Positions 15,969-23,913 of a stretch of DNA of 64,000 bases are shown here, piece after piece. A program made the translations under genes and the position numbers. The stretch is taken from the NCBI RefSeq assembly GCF_000421825.1, contig NZ_ATXT01000013.1:248001-312000 (forward strand), given 5' to 3'. This DNA comes from Humibacter albus DSM 18994. Lineage in GTDB: Bacteria; Actinomycetota; Actinomycetes; Actinomycetales; Microbacteriaceae. Position 1 is the stretch's first letter. Each line of letters begins with the position of its first letter. The notes beneath the pieces were generated by a model, which was not told where the DNA came from, made no database searches, and was given only the letters and a program-made list of their open reading frames with translations.

Positions 15969-17366
15969 TCACCAGCCGGTGAACAGCAGGTGCTGGACGA
16001 GCAGGGCCGTCACCAGCTGGATCACCAGGCCCCAACTGCGCCACCGGGGAGACAGCAGCGCGGCGCCCACGAGCATCCAGGGCTCGAACGGAAGCCAGAT
16101 GCGCTCCACTTCCGCCTTGCTCATACCGGAGAGGTCGGCGACCAGCACGCAGGCCGCTGCGGCGAGGCCGAGCAGCGCGACAGTCCGGGTCTGACTCGTG
16201 AGCCTGTGGAGGGCATCCCGTGTTCTCGCGCCTGCGGCCGCCAGTGCGGAACCCGCCAGTGGCCCGGCGCTGCACGCGAGCGCCGCCAGGTTCCCCCACA
16301 CCCAGTATGAATACGGGCGATTCTTCTGGACGCCGTCGTAGTAGCGGCGCACCAGCACCGGATACGCGTCCCACCACAGGAATCCTCCCGCCGCGAACGC
16401 GAGCACCACCACGAGTGCGGAACCGGCTGCCCAGGGCAGGGGCCGCCATGACCTGGCTGCCAGGAGTACGGCCAGCGCGAGGATGCCCAGCACGGGGAGC
16501 CCGTAGGACATCATCACGCAGTACCCGAGCAGAAGTCCGGCCCCGAGCGCCCAGGCGATCGCTCCGACGCGCCGGTCGGAGCGCGCCGCGAAGGCCAGAC
16601 AGCACAGACCCCAGGCGGCGGTGGCGGCGAAGACGGCGTCCGCCGACACCGCCATCCACACCGCTGCAGGACCCAGCGCGACGATCGGTGCCGCTCGGCG
16701 CGCTGCCGTTTCCGCGCCCAGCCTGCGCAGGGTGATCAGAACGGCGACCGCCGTCGTCCCGGCCACCGCGATGACCGAGAAGCCCGCCCCGAGTCCACTT
16801 CCCAGTCCGAGATGCACGAGCGCGACGAAGAAGAACAGTGCACCGGGCGGATGACCCGCGATGTGCACCGGCCAGTGGTCCGGGCTGTGCAACGGGATGC
16901 GAGAGACGTACTCGTGCAGCACGGCGATGGGGTCGGTCACGGAGCGCGCGGTGTTCAGGTACTCGTATCCCGTGTCGAGGATGTGACCGATGCCGACGAG
17001 GCCGTCCACGGTGGCGAGGGCGAGCATCCACGCCAGACCGTAGCCGAACGTCAGAAGGAGAAGCCTGCCCCACGGCAGACGCGAGGCCCACGGGGCGAAG
17101 ATCACCGCCGCGGTCGCGAGAGCGAGGGCGGGGACAGTGCCGGGGCCGACACGGGGCATCCAGTGCGCGTGAAGGGGCGGGAACGACTTGACGTGCACGT
17201 TCCACCCGGTGAGCGCAGGCACGAGGATGCCCGCCGCCATCACGGCGACGGCGGCGGCGAGTCCGAGCGCGGCGGTGCGTGATCGTACAGAGGGCAGGTC
17301 GTCTCGCTCGTGCCGTTGCCCGTGCTCCGCCGAAGAGTGCGAGGCCGGCGCACCGCTCGCCGTCAT
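15969..17366 (-). CDS. Polytopic membrane protein, possible glycosyltransferase
   Basis: A 465-residue integral membrane protein with about ten or more hydrophobic segments and a large outer loop containing YVSRIPLHSPDHWPVHIAGH and PPGALFFF, which resembles the GT-C fold (GT39/GT87-like) membrane glycosyltransferases. The ATG at 17366 overlaps the epimerase stop (ATGA). It is the third gene of MTAP-epimerase-membrane protein. A role in transferring a sugar from a polyprenyl carrier is inferred; no catalytic residue can be assigned. Confidence 0.7.
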   Translation of the reverse strand: MTASGAPASHSSAEHGQRHERDDLPSVRSRTAALGLAAAVAVMAAGILVPALTGWNVHVKSFPPLHAHWMPRVGPGTVPALALATAAVIFAPWASRLPWGRLLLLTFGYGLAWMLALATVDGLVGIGHILDTGYEYLNTARSVTDPIAVLHEYVSRIPLHSPDHWPVHIAGHPPGALFFFVALVHLGLGSGLGAGFSVIAVAGTTAVAVLITLRRLGAETAARRAAPIVALGPAAVWMAVSADAVFAATAAWGLCCLAFAARSDRRVGAIAWALGAGLLLGYCVMMSYGLPVLGILALAVLLAARSWRPLPWAAGSALVVVLAFAAGGFLWWDAYPVLVRRYYDGVQKNRPYSYWVWGNLAALACSAGPLAGSALAAAGARTRDALHRLTSQTRTVALLGLAAAACVLVADLSGMSKAEVERIWLPFEPWMLVGAALLSPRWRSWGLVIQLVTALLVQHLLFTGW

Positions 17367-18454
17367 CGTTCGGCGGACCGGCGTTCGACCGCGGGCCGCA
17401 GCACGGCGGCGGCGAACTCGCGCACGCCCCGCTCGAAATCGACCTGCGCCGTGAACCCGAGCTCGCGGCTCGCACGACGAGCGGATGCCGTGATGTGGCG
17501 GACATCGCCGAGCCGGAACTCGCCCGTGACGATCGGATCGGGTCCGCCGTACGCGCGACTCAGGGCGGCGGCGAACTCCCCGACCGTGTGGGGGTGGCCG
17601 CTGGCGATGTTGAAGGCACGAACGTCGCCGGGCTCCCGGCCGGAGGTCCACTCGATCGCGGCGAGGTTCGCCCGCGCGACATCGGCGACATGCACGAAGT
17701 CCCTGCGCTGCGCGCCGTCCTCGAACACCTGCGGTGCATCGCCCCGCTCGAGCGCGGACCGGAACAGCGAGGCGACTCCTGCGTACGGCGTGCCGCCCGG
17801 CATCCGCGGACCGTACACGTTGTGGTACCGGAGCATCGCGGCCACTCCGCCGCCGGCCCTGGCCCAGGCGCGCACCAGGTTTTCCTGGGCGACCTTGGTC
17901 GCGGCGTAGACGTTGCGCGGGTCCAGCGGCGCGTCTTCGTCGATCGGCTCTGGCTGCATCGGTAGGCCGGTGCGAGGCGAGAGCGGTTCGAAACGTCCGG
18001 CCGCCAGGTCGGTCTGCGAGCGTGCAAGAGCGGAGGCGCTGCCAAGGGCGTCGCGGTAGCGACCTTCTCCGTAGACCACCATCGAGGAAGCGAGGACGAG
18101 CCGCCTGATCCCTCGTCGCGCAGCCTGCGTCAGCAGCACGGCCGTGCCGAGGTCGTTGCTGTCGACGTAGTCGGTCGTGTCGTCGAAGTCGACACCGAGA
18201 CCGACCTTCGCGGCGTGGTGGCTGATCACGTCGATGTCGTCGAGAGCATCGAAGACCGCCGACGCGTCGCGAACGTCGGCGTGGACCACCTCGACATCCG
18301 ACGGGAGACGACGGCCGAGCCCGATGTCGGATGATGCGTGCACGTCCCCGCGCCACGAATCGAGCACCCTGACCGGCCAGCCGCGTTCAACCGCGGCTTC
18401 GACGACTTGCGATCCGATGAACCCGGCACCGCCCGTCACCAGAACGTGCGGCAT
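17363..18454 (-). CDS. NAD-dependent epimerase/dehydratase (nucleotide-sugar type)
   Basis: A 363-residue extended SDR. The N-terminal GGAGFIGS (residues 8-15) binds NAD(H), the catalytic YxxxK is YAATK, and RYHNVYGPRMPGG fits nucleotide-sugar epimerases. By family it alters a nucleotide-bound sugar. Its ATG shares one base with the stop of the MTA-phosphorylase-like gene (TGATG) and its stop overlaps the start of the membrane protein, so three genes are tightly coupled. Confidence 0.85.
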   Translation of the reverse strand: MPHVLVTGGAGFIGSQVVEAAVERGWPVRVLDSWRGDVHASSDIGLGRRLPSDVEVVHADVRDASAVFDALDDIDVISHHAAKVGLGVDFDDTTDYVDSNDLGTAVLLTQAARRGIRRLVLASSMVVYGEGRYRDALGSASALARSQTDLAAGRFEPLSPRTGLPMQPEPIDEDAPLDPRNVYAATKVAQENLVRAWARAGGGVAAMLRYHNVYGPRMPGGTPYAGVASLFRSALERGDAPQVFEDGAQRRDFVHVADVARANLAAIEWTSGREPGDVRAFNIASGHPHTVGEFAAALSRAYGGPDPIVTGEFRLGDVRHITASARRASRELGFTAQVDFERGVREFAAAVLRPAVERRSAER

Positions 18455-19296
18455 CAGGCGACGACCTCCGCGTCGAGAATGCGACGAACGGCATCATCGG
18501 GCACGCGCGGCCGTGCCCGATAGTCGTGCGGGATCGCCGTGGCGATCGTGGTGACCGCAGCTCGGATCCGCGAGCCGGCCGAAGCCATGCGATCGAGCAC
18601 CGCGGCGGGGTCGACGGCGTCGTCTTCGGACTCGCCGGCGTCGGAGTCCGTGACGTATGACAGATTGACCAGCCCGAGGTTCAGCTCGGCGGCGAGCGCG
18701 ACCTCCGGATACTGGGTCATGTTGACGATGTCGGCGCCGAGCGTGCGGTACCACCGTGACTCCGCGCGGGTGGAGAAGCGCGGCCCCTGGACGACCACGG
18801 TCGTGCTCGAGGAGCGAACCGACTCTCCTGCCTGCTCGAGGGCGCCCGTCGCGATCGTGCGCAATCGGGTGCAGTACGGGTCGGAGAACGGAAGGTGCTG
18901 CACGTCGGCACCGTCGAAGAACGTGTCATCCCTTCCCCAGGTGCGGTCGATGAGCTGGTCGGGAATGACGAAGGTTCCCGGAGGGATGTCGGGGGAGAGC
19001 GATCCGACGGCCGATGCCGAGACGATGGCGTTCACGCCCAGCGACGCCATGGCCCAGATGTTCGCGCGGTACGGGATGCGGTGCGGCGGCAGCGTGTGCG
19101 CCGTGCCGTGTCGGGCCAGGAACGCCACGGGGACGCCGCCGAGATCGCCGATCGTGATCGGCGACGACGTTGGACCGTACGGCGTGGACACGTCGAGCGT
19201 CTCGGCGCGATCGAGCAGCGAGTAGAGGCCCGAGCCCCCGATGATGCCCACGGCTGCTACCGGGGAGCGCGAGGTCTTGTCGTGGAAGGGGGGCAT
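18454..19296 (-). CDS. 5'-methylthioadenosine phosphorylase-like (MTAP/PNP family)
   Basis: A 280-residue nucleoside phosphorylase. Visible motifs are GIIGGSGLYSL, the phosphate/ribose region RHGTAHTLPPHRIPYRANIW and the purine-site NMTQYPEVALAAEL with VTDSDAG, which place it in the MTAP branch. The reaction by family is 5'-modified adenosine + phosphate to adenine + 5-modified ribose-1-phosphate. The ATG at 19296 follows AAAGGACTCC. It heads an operon with an NAD-epimerase and a membrane protein, an unusual setting for plain methionine salvage, and sits behind a box shared with the two-component system at 23 kb. Confidence 0.85.
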   Translation of the reverse strand: MPPFHDKTSRSPVAAVGIIGGSGLYSLLDRAETLDVSTPYGPTSSPITIGDLGGVPVAFLARHGTAHTLPPHRIPYRANIWAMASLGVNAIVSASAVGSLSPDIPPGTFVIPDQLIDRTWGRDDTFFDGADVQHLPFSDPYCTRLRTIATGALEQAGESVRSSSTTVVVQGPRFSTRAESRWYRTLGADIVNMTQYPEVALAAELNLGLVNLSYVTDSDAGESEDDAVDPAAVLDRMASAGSRIRAAVTTIATAIPHDYRARPRVPDDAVRRILDAEVVA

Positions 19297-19345
19297 GGAG
19301 TCCTTTCGTCCTGTTCACCCTCCGCGACGGGGCGGGACCGGGCAT

Positions 19346-19366
19346 CCTCCGAACGCTTACGATCCG
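19346..19366. promoter_or_regulatory. Candidate response-regulator box, copy 1
   Basis: CCGAACGCTTACGATCCG at 19349-19366 matches 16 of 18 bases of the box at 23099-23116, and the similarity extends three bases upstream. It contains two CGAwC-type half-sites with a 10-bp period, as expected for OmpR-family regulators. It lies between the divergent MTAP-like and cytochrome-like genes. Confidence 0.6.
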
Positions 19367-19459
19367 GTGACGGTCAGCAGGCGTGGCGGGGCCGTGGATG
19401 TCTGCGGACGGTAAGGATTCCCGCATCCCGCACCGCGTCGCGATGCGAAGACTGACGTC

Positions 19460-20029
19460 GTGACCCATTTCACCGACCTCGTTGCGGAGCGGCTGTCCGC
19501 CGGATCCAGACTCGCGCAGCGGTCACTGCGGTCGCCGGCACGAACGAAGCGCATGGCCGTCGTGCTCGGGAGGATCCTCGCTCTCGCGTTCGTCGTCTGC
19601 TTTCTCACCGGCCTCTACAGTCATCTGCTGCAGGACCCGCTTCCCGGCATGCGATTTCCCACCAGCCCTTCCTGGCTCTACCAGGTCACCCAAGGGGTGC
19701 ACATCACGGTCGGGCTCGCACTGCTTCCCCTGCTGCTGGCCAAACTGTGGACCATCTATCCCGTGCTGTTCCGATGGCCGGCGATCGCGTCCTGGCGCGA
19801 TGCGGTCGAGCGAGGGCTGATCGCCGTTCTCGTCTCCTCCGCACTGCTCGAGCCGGTGATCGGTCTGATCAACACGTTCCAGTGGTATCCGTGGCCGTTC
19901 TCCTTCCGCAGAGTCCACTACGGATTGGCGTGGCTCATCGTGGGCGGGATCGCGCTGCACATCGCCTTCAAGCTTCCGATCATCGCTCGACACTGGCGCA
20001 GGGGTCACGACGACGAGGAGCCGGTATGA
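19460..20029 (+). CDS. Cytochrome b-like membrane protein
   Basis: A 189-residue membrane protein with four hydrophobic helices. Histidines at 55 (YSHLL), 81 (GVHITVG), 153 (VHYGL) and 167 (ALHIAF) sit in or near the helices in pairs, the arrangement of bis-histidine b hemes. It begins at GTG 19460. The next gene, overlapping by 4 bases, is a molybdopterin oxidoreductase, so this is probably its membrane electron-transfer partner. Heme binding is inferred from the residues. Confidence 0.75.
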   Translation: MTHFTDLVAERLSAGSRLAQRSLRSPARTKRMAVVLGRILALAFVVCFLTGLYSHLLQDPLPGMRFPTSPSWLYQVTQGVHITVGLALLPLLLAKLWTIYPVLFRWPAIASWRDAVERGLIAVLVSSALLEPVIGLINTFQWYPWPFSFRRVHYGLAWLIVGGIALHIAFKLPIIARHWRRGHDDEEPV

Positions 20030-20637
20030 GCGATTCCGGCAAAACGACTCGTCGTGGTCTGCTCATCGGGATCGGCGCTACGGCCGCCACGCTGATCGCC
20101 CTCACGGCGGGACAGTCGTTCGGGGTGCTCTCCTCGCTCAACCTGTTCGCACCGCGTCGGCACGGCGGCGGACCGCAGGGCCTGCCGGTGACTCGCACCG
20201 CCGAGCAGGCGAAGGTCGCTCCCACGGCGCTCGATCCTTCCTGGCGACTCAGGGTCATCGACGGGCCATCGGCTCACGAGTATTCGCGGGAGCAGCTGCT
20301 CGGTCTCGAACAGACAGACGCCGAGTTGCCCATCGCCTGCGTGGAGGGCTGGAGCACGGATGCCTCGTGGTGCGGCGTTCGCCTGCACGACCTGTTGACG
20401 GCGGTGCGGGCGCCGGCCGATGCCGCGGTGCGGCTGACCAGCCTGGAGCCGAAGGGCCACTACCGCACGACGACGATGGGCCCGGAGTTCGCACACGATC
20501 CCCGCACCCTGGTGGCTCTCGAGGTCAACGGCGAGCCGCTGGATCTCGATCACGGATACCCTGCGCGCATCATCGCCCCCGGACGCCCCGGCGTGCTGCA
20601 GACGAAATGGCTGAGCACGATCGAGGTGATTCGATGA
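20026..20637 (+). CDS. Tat-exported molybdopterin-dependent oxidoreductase (sulfite-oxidase fold)
   Basis: A 203-residue protein with a twin-arginine signal (TTRRGLLIGIGATAATLIAL) and a compact sulfite-oxidase-type molybdopterin domain. Cys105 in LPIACVEGWS is the expected molybdenum ligand; the following GVRL and PEFAHDPRTLVALEVNGEPL (with PARIIAPGRPG) are typical. It is shorter than sulfite oxidases, having no heme or dimerisation domain. Starts at ATG 20026 in ATGA overlap with the cytochrome-like gene. It acts outside the membrane; the substrate is unknown. Confidence 0.8.
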   Translation: MSDSGKTTRRGLLIGIGATAATLIALTAGQSFGVLSSLNLFAPRRHGGGPQGLPVTRTAEQAKVAPTALDPSWRLRVIDGPSAHEYSREQLLGLEQTDAELPIACVEGWSTDASWCGVRLHDLLTAVRAPADAAVRLTSLEPKGHYRTTTMGPEFAHDPRTLVALEVNGEPLDLDHGYPARIIAPGRPGVLQTKWLSTIEVIR

Positions 20638-21098
20638 GGCAGCGGACGCTGAGAGCCGCGCGCGCCAGCTGTGCGGTGATCGGTTCCGCGCTCACGGCTG
20701 TCGGTGTGTACTTCCTGCTCACCACCGAGCCGCCTGCGGCTCTCGTGGGCCTCGTGGTCTGGCTCGCCGCTGCCGTGTTGTTGCACGACGGCGTGTTCGC
20801 CCCCGCGGTCCATCTCGTGAACAGGATGCTCGACCACGGCTCCCGTGGACTTCCGTCGCGTGCCGCGCTGTCGGTTCGGATCCTCTTCGGAGTCGGTGCG
20901 ATGCTGACCTTGGTCGTGGTTCCCGAACTCGTCGCGCAGGCACGGCCGCACGTCAACCCCACCATTCTGGTCGGGGACTATGCCGTGCGACTTGCGGCGG
21001 TGTGGGGCGTCATCCTCGTCGTGACCGCGCTCGTGGTCACGTGGTCGGCCGTGCGTACTCACAGAAGGTTCGTCCGCCGGCAGTCCACTCGCGGGTGA
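20634..21098 (+). CDS. Small membrane protein of the molybdopterin operon
   Basis: A 154-residue protein with about four hydrophobic segments (for example AVIGSALTAVGVYFLLT and LVGLVVWLAAAVLL) and a basic C-terminus. It starts at 20634 in ATGA overlap with the oxidoreductase gene. No family recognised. Its last 62 bases overlap the convergent methyltransferase gene. Confidence 0.65.
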   Translation: MRQRTLRAARASCAVIGSALTAVGVYFLLTTEPPAALVGLVVWLAAAVLLHDGVFAPAVHLVNRMLDHGSRGLPSRAALSVRILFGVGAMLTLVVVPELVAQARPHVNPTILVGDYAVRLAAVWGVILVVTALVVTWSAVRTHRRFVRRQSTRG

Positions 21099-21750
21099 GT
21101 CGCAGGCCGGCGCGTCGCGCGTGGTGCCGGAGCGCGTATGCGCCCACGCTCGCCCAACGGAACGTCGCGCTGCTGCGTCCTCGAGCGTCGGAGAGCATGG
21201 CGGTGAACGATGCGTCGACGGTGGCATCCGCGTGGCTCTCGACGATCACGGTGCCGCCGGGCGTCAGGAGGGCGAAGACTCTGCGCAGGAGGCGTTGAGG
21301 GTCGCCGCCGATCCCGATGTTGCCGTCGATCAGCAGCACTGTTCCCCACCGGCCCTCGCCCGGTAGCGCATCGAACAACGAGCGTCGAAGAACCGGGATG
21401 CCCTGGGCGACGGCGAGCTCGCACGCGGCGGGGGAGAGATCGACGCCGAGAGCGGGGCGCCCGGCACTCATGCATGCCTGCACCATGCGCGCGGGGCCGC
21501 ATCCGAGATCGAGCAGCGGCCCCGTTCCGCGTTCGAGGAGTGCTCTCTCGTGGCGATCGGCTCGAGAGCTGAACCGCCAGACGGGAATGACGTCGACCAA
21601 TTCCCCTGATGCGAGGTCGTAGAGGAAGATCTGCCGAACGCCTTCGCGAAGGGCCGAATCGTAGGGACCAGTCGCGTCCGAGCCGAAATAGTCGGACGCC
21701 TCGTCGGTGGTCTCGGCCACCATCTCGGGCATCGGCTGCGGGTGGCTCAT
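21037..21750 (-). CDS. Class I SAM-dependent methyltransferase
   Basis: A 237-residue methyltransferase. Motif I LLDLGCGPARMV (about residues 79-90) binds SAM, followed by GVDLSPAACELA; the post-motif LTPGGTVIVESH is clear. The ATG at 21750 overlaps the DUF2064 stop (ATGA). It is last in the GT2-DUF2064-methyltransferase operon. The acceptor is unknown; a sugar or lipid-linked sugar fits the context. Confidence 0.8.
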   Translation of the reverse strand: MSHPQPMPEMVAETTDEASDYFGSDATGPYDSALREGVRQIFLYDLASGELVDVIPVWRFSSRADRHERALLERGTGPLLDLGCGPARMVQACMSAGRPALGVDLSPAACELAVAQGIPVLRRSLFDALPGEGRWGTVLLIDGNIGIGGDPQRLLRRVFALLTPGGTVIVESHADATVDASFTAMLSDARGRSSATFRWASVGAYALRHHARRAGLRLTREWTAGGRTFCEYARPTT

Positions 21751-22397
21751 CGCAGGGTTCTCCCCGGCGGCGCCGTCATCGCGAGCCTCTGCGCTGAGCT
21801 CACCGCGTGCAGCGAGCTCACCGAGCCGGCGATGGCCTCGAGATCCTCGATCGTGTCGAGATCACGGAGCGTGCGCAATTCACGCACCACCAGCCCGGAC
21901 CGCTCGAGGCGTGCTCGCTGAAGAACACCGGTATCCGATCGCGACATCGGGATGCCTCGCACCAGCGAGCCTCGCGGGGAGCGCAACCCGAGAGCCCAGA
22001 ATCCTCCATCGAGTGCCGGCCCGAAGAACGCATCGACTCCGTCGGGCCATCCGTCGAACACACCGGCGAAGTCGGAGGCTTCGACCTGGGGCGTGTCCAT
22101 GCCGATGAGCACGGCCGGTTCGTCGACGAGGTCGAAGATGTGGGCGAGTCGCTCGTCGAGCGTTCCCCGGGGTTGACGGATGACCTCGTATCCTTCGGCC
22201 GCGTCGGGCACCCGGGAGAAGCTGCCGTCGAAGTACAGGATTCGCCGGGTCGCAGGCAAGACGCGCACCGCGGTCAAGGTCGCGGTCAGAGACGCCTGCG
22301 CCACTCGCGCCGCATCGGCGAGAGTCAGCGGCGGATGAAGTCGCGTCTTCACCTTGCCCGCGATGCACTCTTTGGCGATCACGATCAGTGCCGTCAT
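21747..22397 (-). CDS. DUF2064/TIGR04282-type glycosyl- or nucleotidyl-transferase
   Basis: A 216-residue protein of the CofC-like GT-A fold. The start MTALIVIAKECIAGKVKTRL holds the KxRL nucleotide-binding pattern, and GMDTPQV and GPALDGGFWALGL match the family (rSAM/selenodomain-associated transferase 1, also linked to arsenosugar loci). The ATG at 22397 overlaps the GT2 stop (ATGA). It may activate or transfer a sugar phosphate. Precise reaction unknown. Confidence 0.75.
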   Translation of the reverse strand: MTALIVIAKECIAGKVKTRLHPPLTLADAARVAQASLTATLTAVRVLPATRRILYFDGSFSRVPDAAEGYEVIRQPRGTLDERLAHIFDLVDEPAVLIGMDTPQVEASDFAGVFDGWPDGVDAFFGPALDGGFWALGLRSPRGSLVRGIPMSRSDTGVLQRARLERSGLVVRELRTLRDLDTIEDLEAIAGSVSSLHAVSSAQRLAMTAPPGRTLR

Positions 22398-23059
22398 CGC
22401 GCTACCGAGCGAAGGACTTCGGACATATCGTGCACCGCACCCAGGTAGCCGCGGGCGGTTCCCGTGACCTTCGATCTGCCGATTCTCGGCAGATAGCTCA
22501 CGTCGACCTCGGCGACACGCCATCCGGCAGCGTGTGCGCCCAGCACCATCTCGAGCGGATAGCCGCTGCGGCGATCGCTCAACCCGAGCGAGAGCAGGTC
22601 GTCGCGGCGGGCCGCACGCATCGGGCCGAGGTCATGCACGTCCATGCCCGTGCGGGAGCGCAGGCGTGCTGCGAGAACCCGGTTCGCGAGCCGGGCATGC
22701 CACGGCCATGAACCGGGAGCCGCCACTCTGCTTCCCACGACGAGATCCGCGTCACCGCTGCTGACCGGCTCGACGACGCGTGGTAACTGAGCCAGGTCGA
22801 GAGATCCATCGCAATCGCAGAAGGCGACGATCTCGGCCGACGACGCGAGGAGCCCGGCATGTGCTGCCGAGCCGAAGCCACGCACGGGCTCCACCACCAC
22901 GGTCGCCCCGAGCCGACCCGCGATGCGCGCCGACCCGTCCGTCGAGCCGTTGTCGACCACGATCGCCCGGTAGCCATCGGGCAGGGCGCTGAGCACCGTG
23001 GGCAGCGCCGGCGCCTCGTCGAGGCACGGCAACACGACATCGACCGTGGGGATATTCAC
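22394..23059 (-). CDS. Family 2 glycosyltransferase (dolichyl-phosphate-mannose-synthase-like)
   Basis: A 221-residue GT2 enzyme: VDVVLPCLDEAPALPTVL, VVDNGSTDGSARIA and the metal-binding CDCDGS (DxD) are visible, followed by VVGSRV. No membrane anchor is present. By family it transfers a sugar from an NDP-sugar to a polyprenyl phosphate or other acceptor. First gene of a three-gene operon, divergent from the response regulator, with a candidate regulator box about 40 bases upstream. Confidence 0.8.
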   Translation of the reverse strand: MNIPTVDVVLPCLDEAPALPTVLSALPDGYRAIVVDNGSTDGSARIAGRLGATVVVEPVRGFGSAAHAGLLASSAEIVAFCDCDGSLDLAQLPRVVEPVSSGDADLVVGSRVAAPGSWPWHARLANRVLAARLRSRTGMDVHDLGPMRAARRDDLLSLGLSDRRSGYPLEMVLGAHAAGWRVAEVDVSYLPRIGRSKVTGTARGYLGAVHDMSEVLRSVAR

Positions 23060-23095
23060 GCTCTCGACGCTAGGGATGCCCGCATCGGCGAGGCA

Positions 23096-23116
23096 CCGCC
23101 GAACCCTTACGAACCG
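23096..23116. promoter_or_regulatory. Candidate response-regulator box, copy 2
   Basis: CCGAACCCTTACGAACCG (23099-23116) contains a direct repeat CGAACC at 23100 and 23110, exactly one helical turn apart, the usual layout of OmpR-family sites. It matches the box in the MTAP/cytochrome intergenic region. It lies about 57 bases upstream of the response regulator gene and 40 upstream of the GT2 gene. Confidence 0.6.
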
Positions 23117-23172
23117 AAGACGACTCTGGGCCGGACGGTTCCCTGGCCGAGCACGAAACCTATCCTGGGTGC

Positions 23173-23913
23173 ATGTCCTCCCTGCCCGCCTCGGTCGCGG
23201 CGCGCAACAACGATCTCGTCGATCGTCGTGTGCTGGTCGTCGAGGACGACCCGACCGTGCTCGAGGTCGCTTCCAGCTACCTGAGCGCGGCCGGATTCCT
23301 CGTCGACGAGGCGGTCGACGGTTTCGCGGCGCTCGACGCCGTTCGGCGAAGCATGCCCGACCTCATCGTGCTGGATCGGATGCTGCCCGGCATTGACGGA
23401 GCTGAGGTCTGTCGTCGCTTGCGTGGGGACTCCGATGTTCCCGTCATTTTGCTCACCGCGCTCAGATCGGAAGAGGCGAGGATCGAGGGGCTGGAGTCAG
23501 GGGCCGACGATTACCTGACGAAGCCGTTCTCGCCGCGCGAACTGGTGTTGCGCATCCAGTCCGTGCTCCGGCGCAGCCTGGACGCGCTCACACCGGAGGC
23601 GCCGGTGCACCTCGGGCCTTTTGACCTCGAACCCTCCGCGCGCATCGTCAGCAAGAACGGCGAGCCACTCCAGCTGTCCGCCCGTGAGTTCGATCTGCTC
23701 TCGTTCCTGATCAAGCATCCTTCCCGGGTCTTCAGCCGCGACGAACTGCTGCGGCTCGTCTGGGGCTGGGACATCGGCGACCGTTCGACGGTCACCGTCA
23801 CGGTGCGCAGGCTTCGAGAGAAGGTCGAGGGGAATCCCGCGGAGCCCGATCTGCTCCGCACCGTGTGGGGCGTGGGCTACCGCTTCGATGTCGACACGGA
23901 GGCACGACCGTGA
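23173..23913 (+). CDS. OmpR-family response regulator
   Basis: A 246-residue regulator. The receiver has the acidic pair VVEDDPTV, the phospho-acceptor Asp in LIVLDRMLPG and the switch lysine in YLTKPFSPREL. The C-terminal winged helix is LSAREFDLLSFLIKHPSRVF then TVTVTVRRLREKV and VWGVGYRF. It overlaps the histidine kinase start by 4 bases (GTGA). It probably binds the two boxes at 19.35 and 23.1 kb. Confidence 0.9.
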   Translation: MSSLPASVAARNNDLVDRRVLVVEDDPTVLEVASSYLSAAGFLVDEAVDGFAALDAVRRSMPDLIVLDRMLPGIDGAEVCRRLRGDSDVPVILLTALRSEEARIEGLESGADDYLTKPFSPRELVLRIQSVLRRSLDALTPEAPVHLGPFDLEPSARIVSKNGEPLQLSAREFDLLSFLIKHPSRVFSRDELLRLVWGWDIGDRSTVTVTVRRLREKVEGNPAEPDLLRTVWGVGYRFDVDTEARP

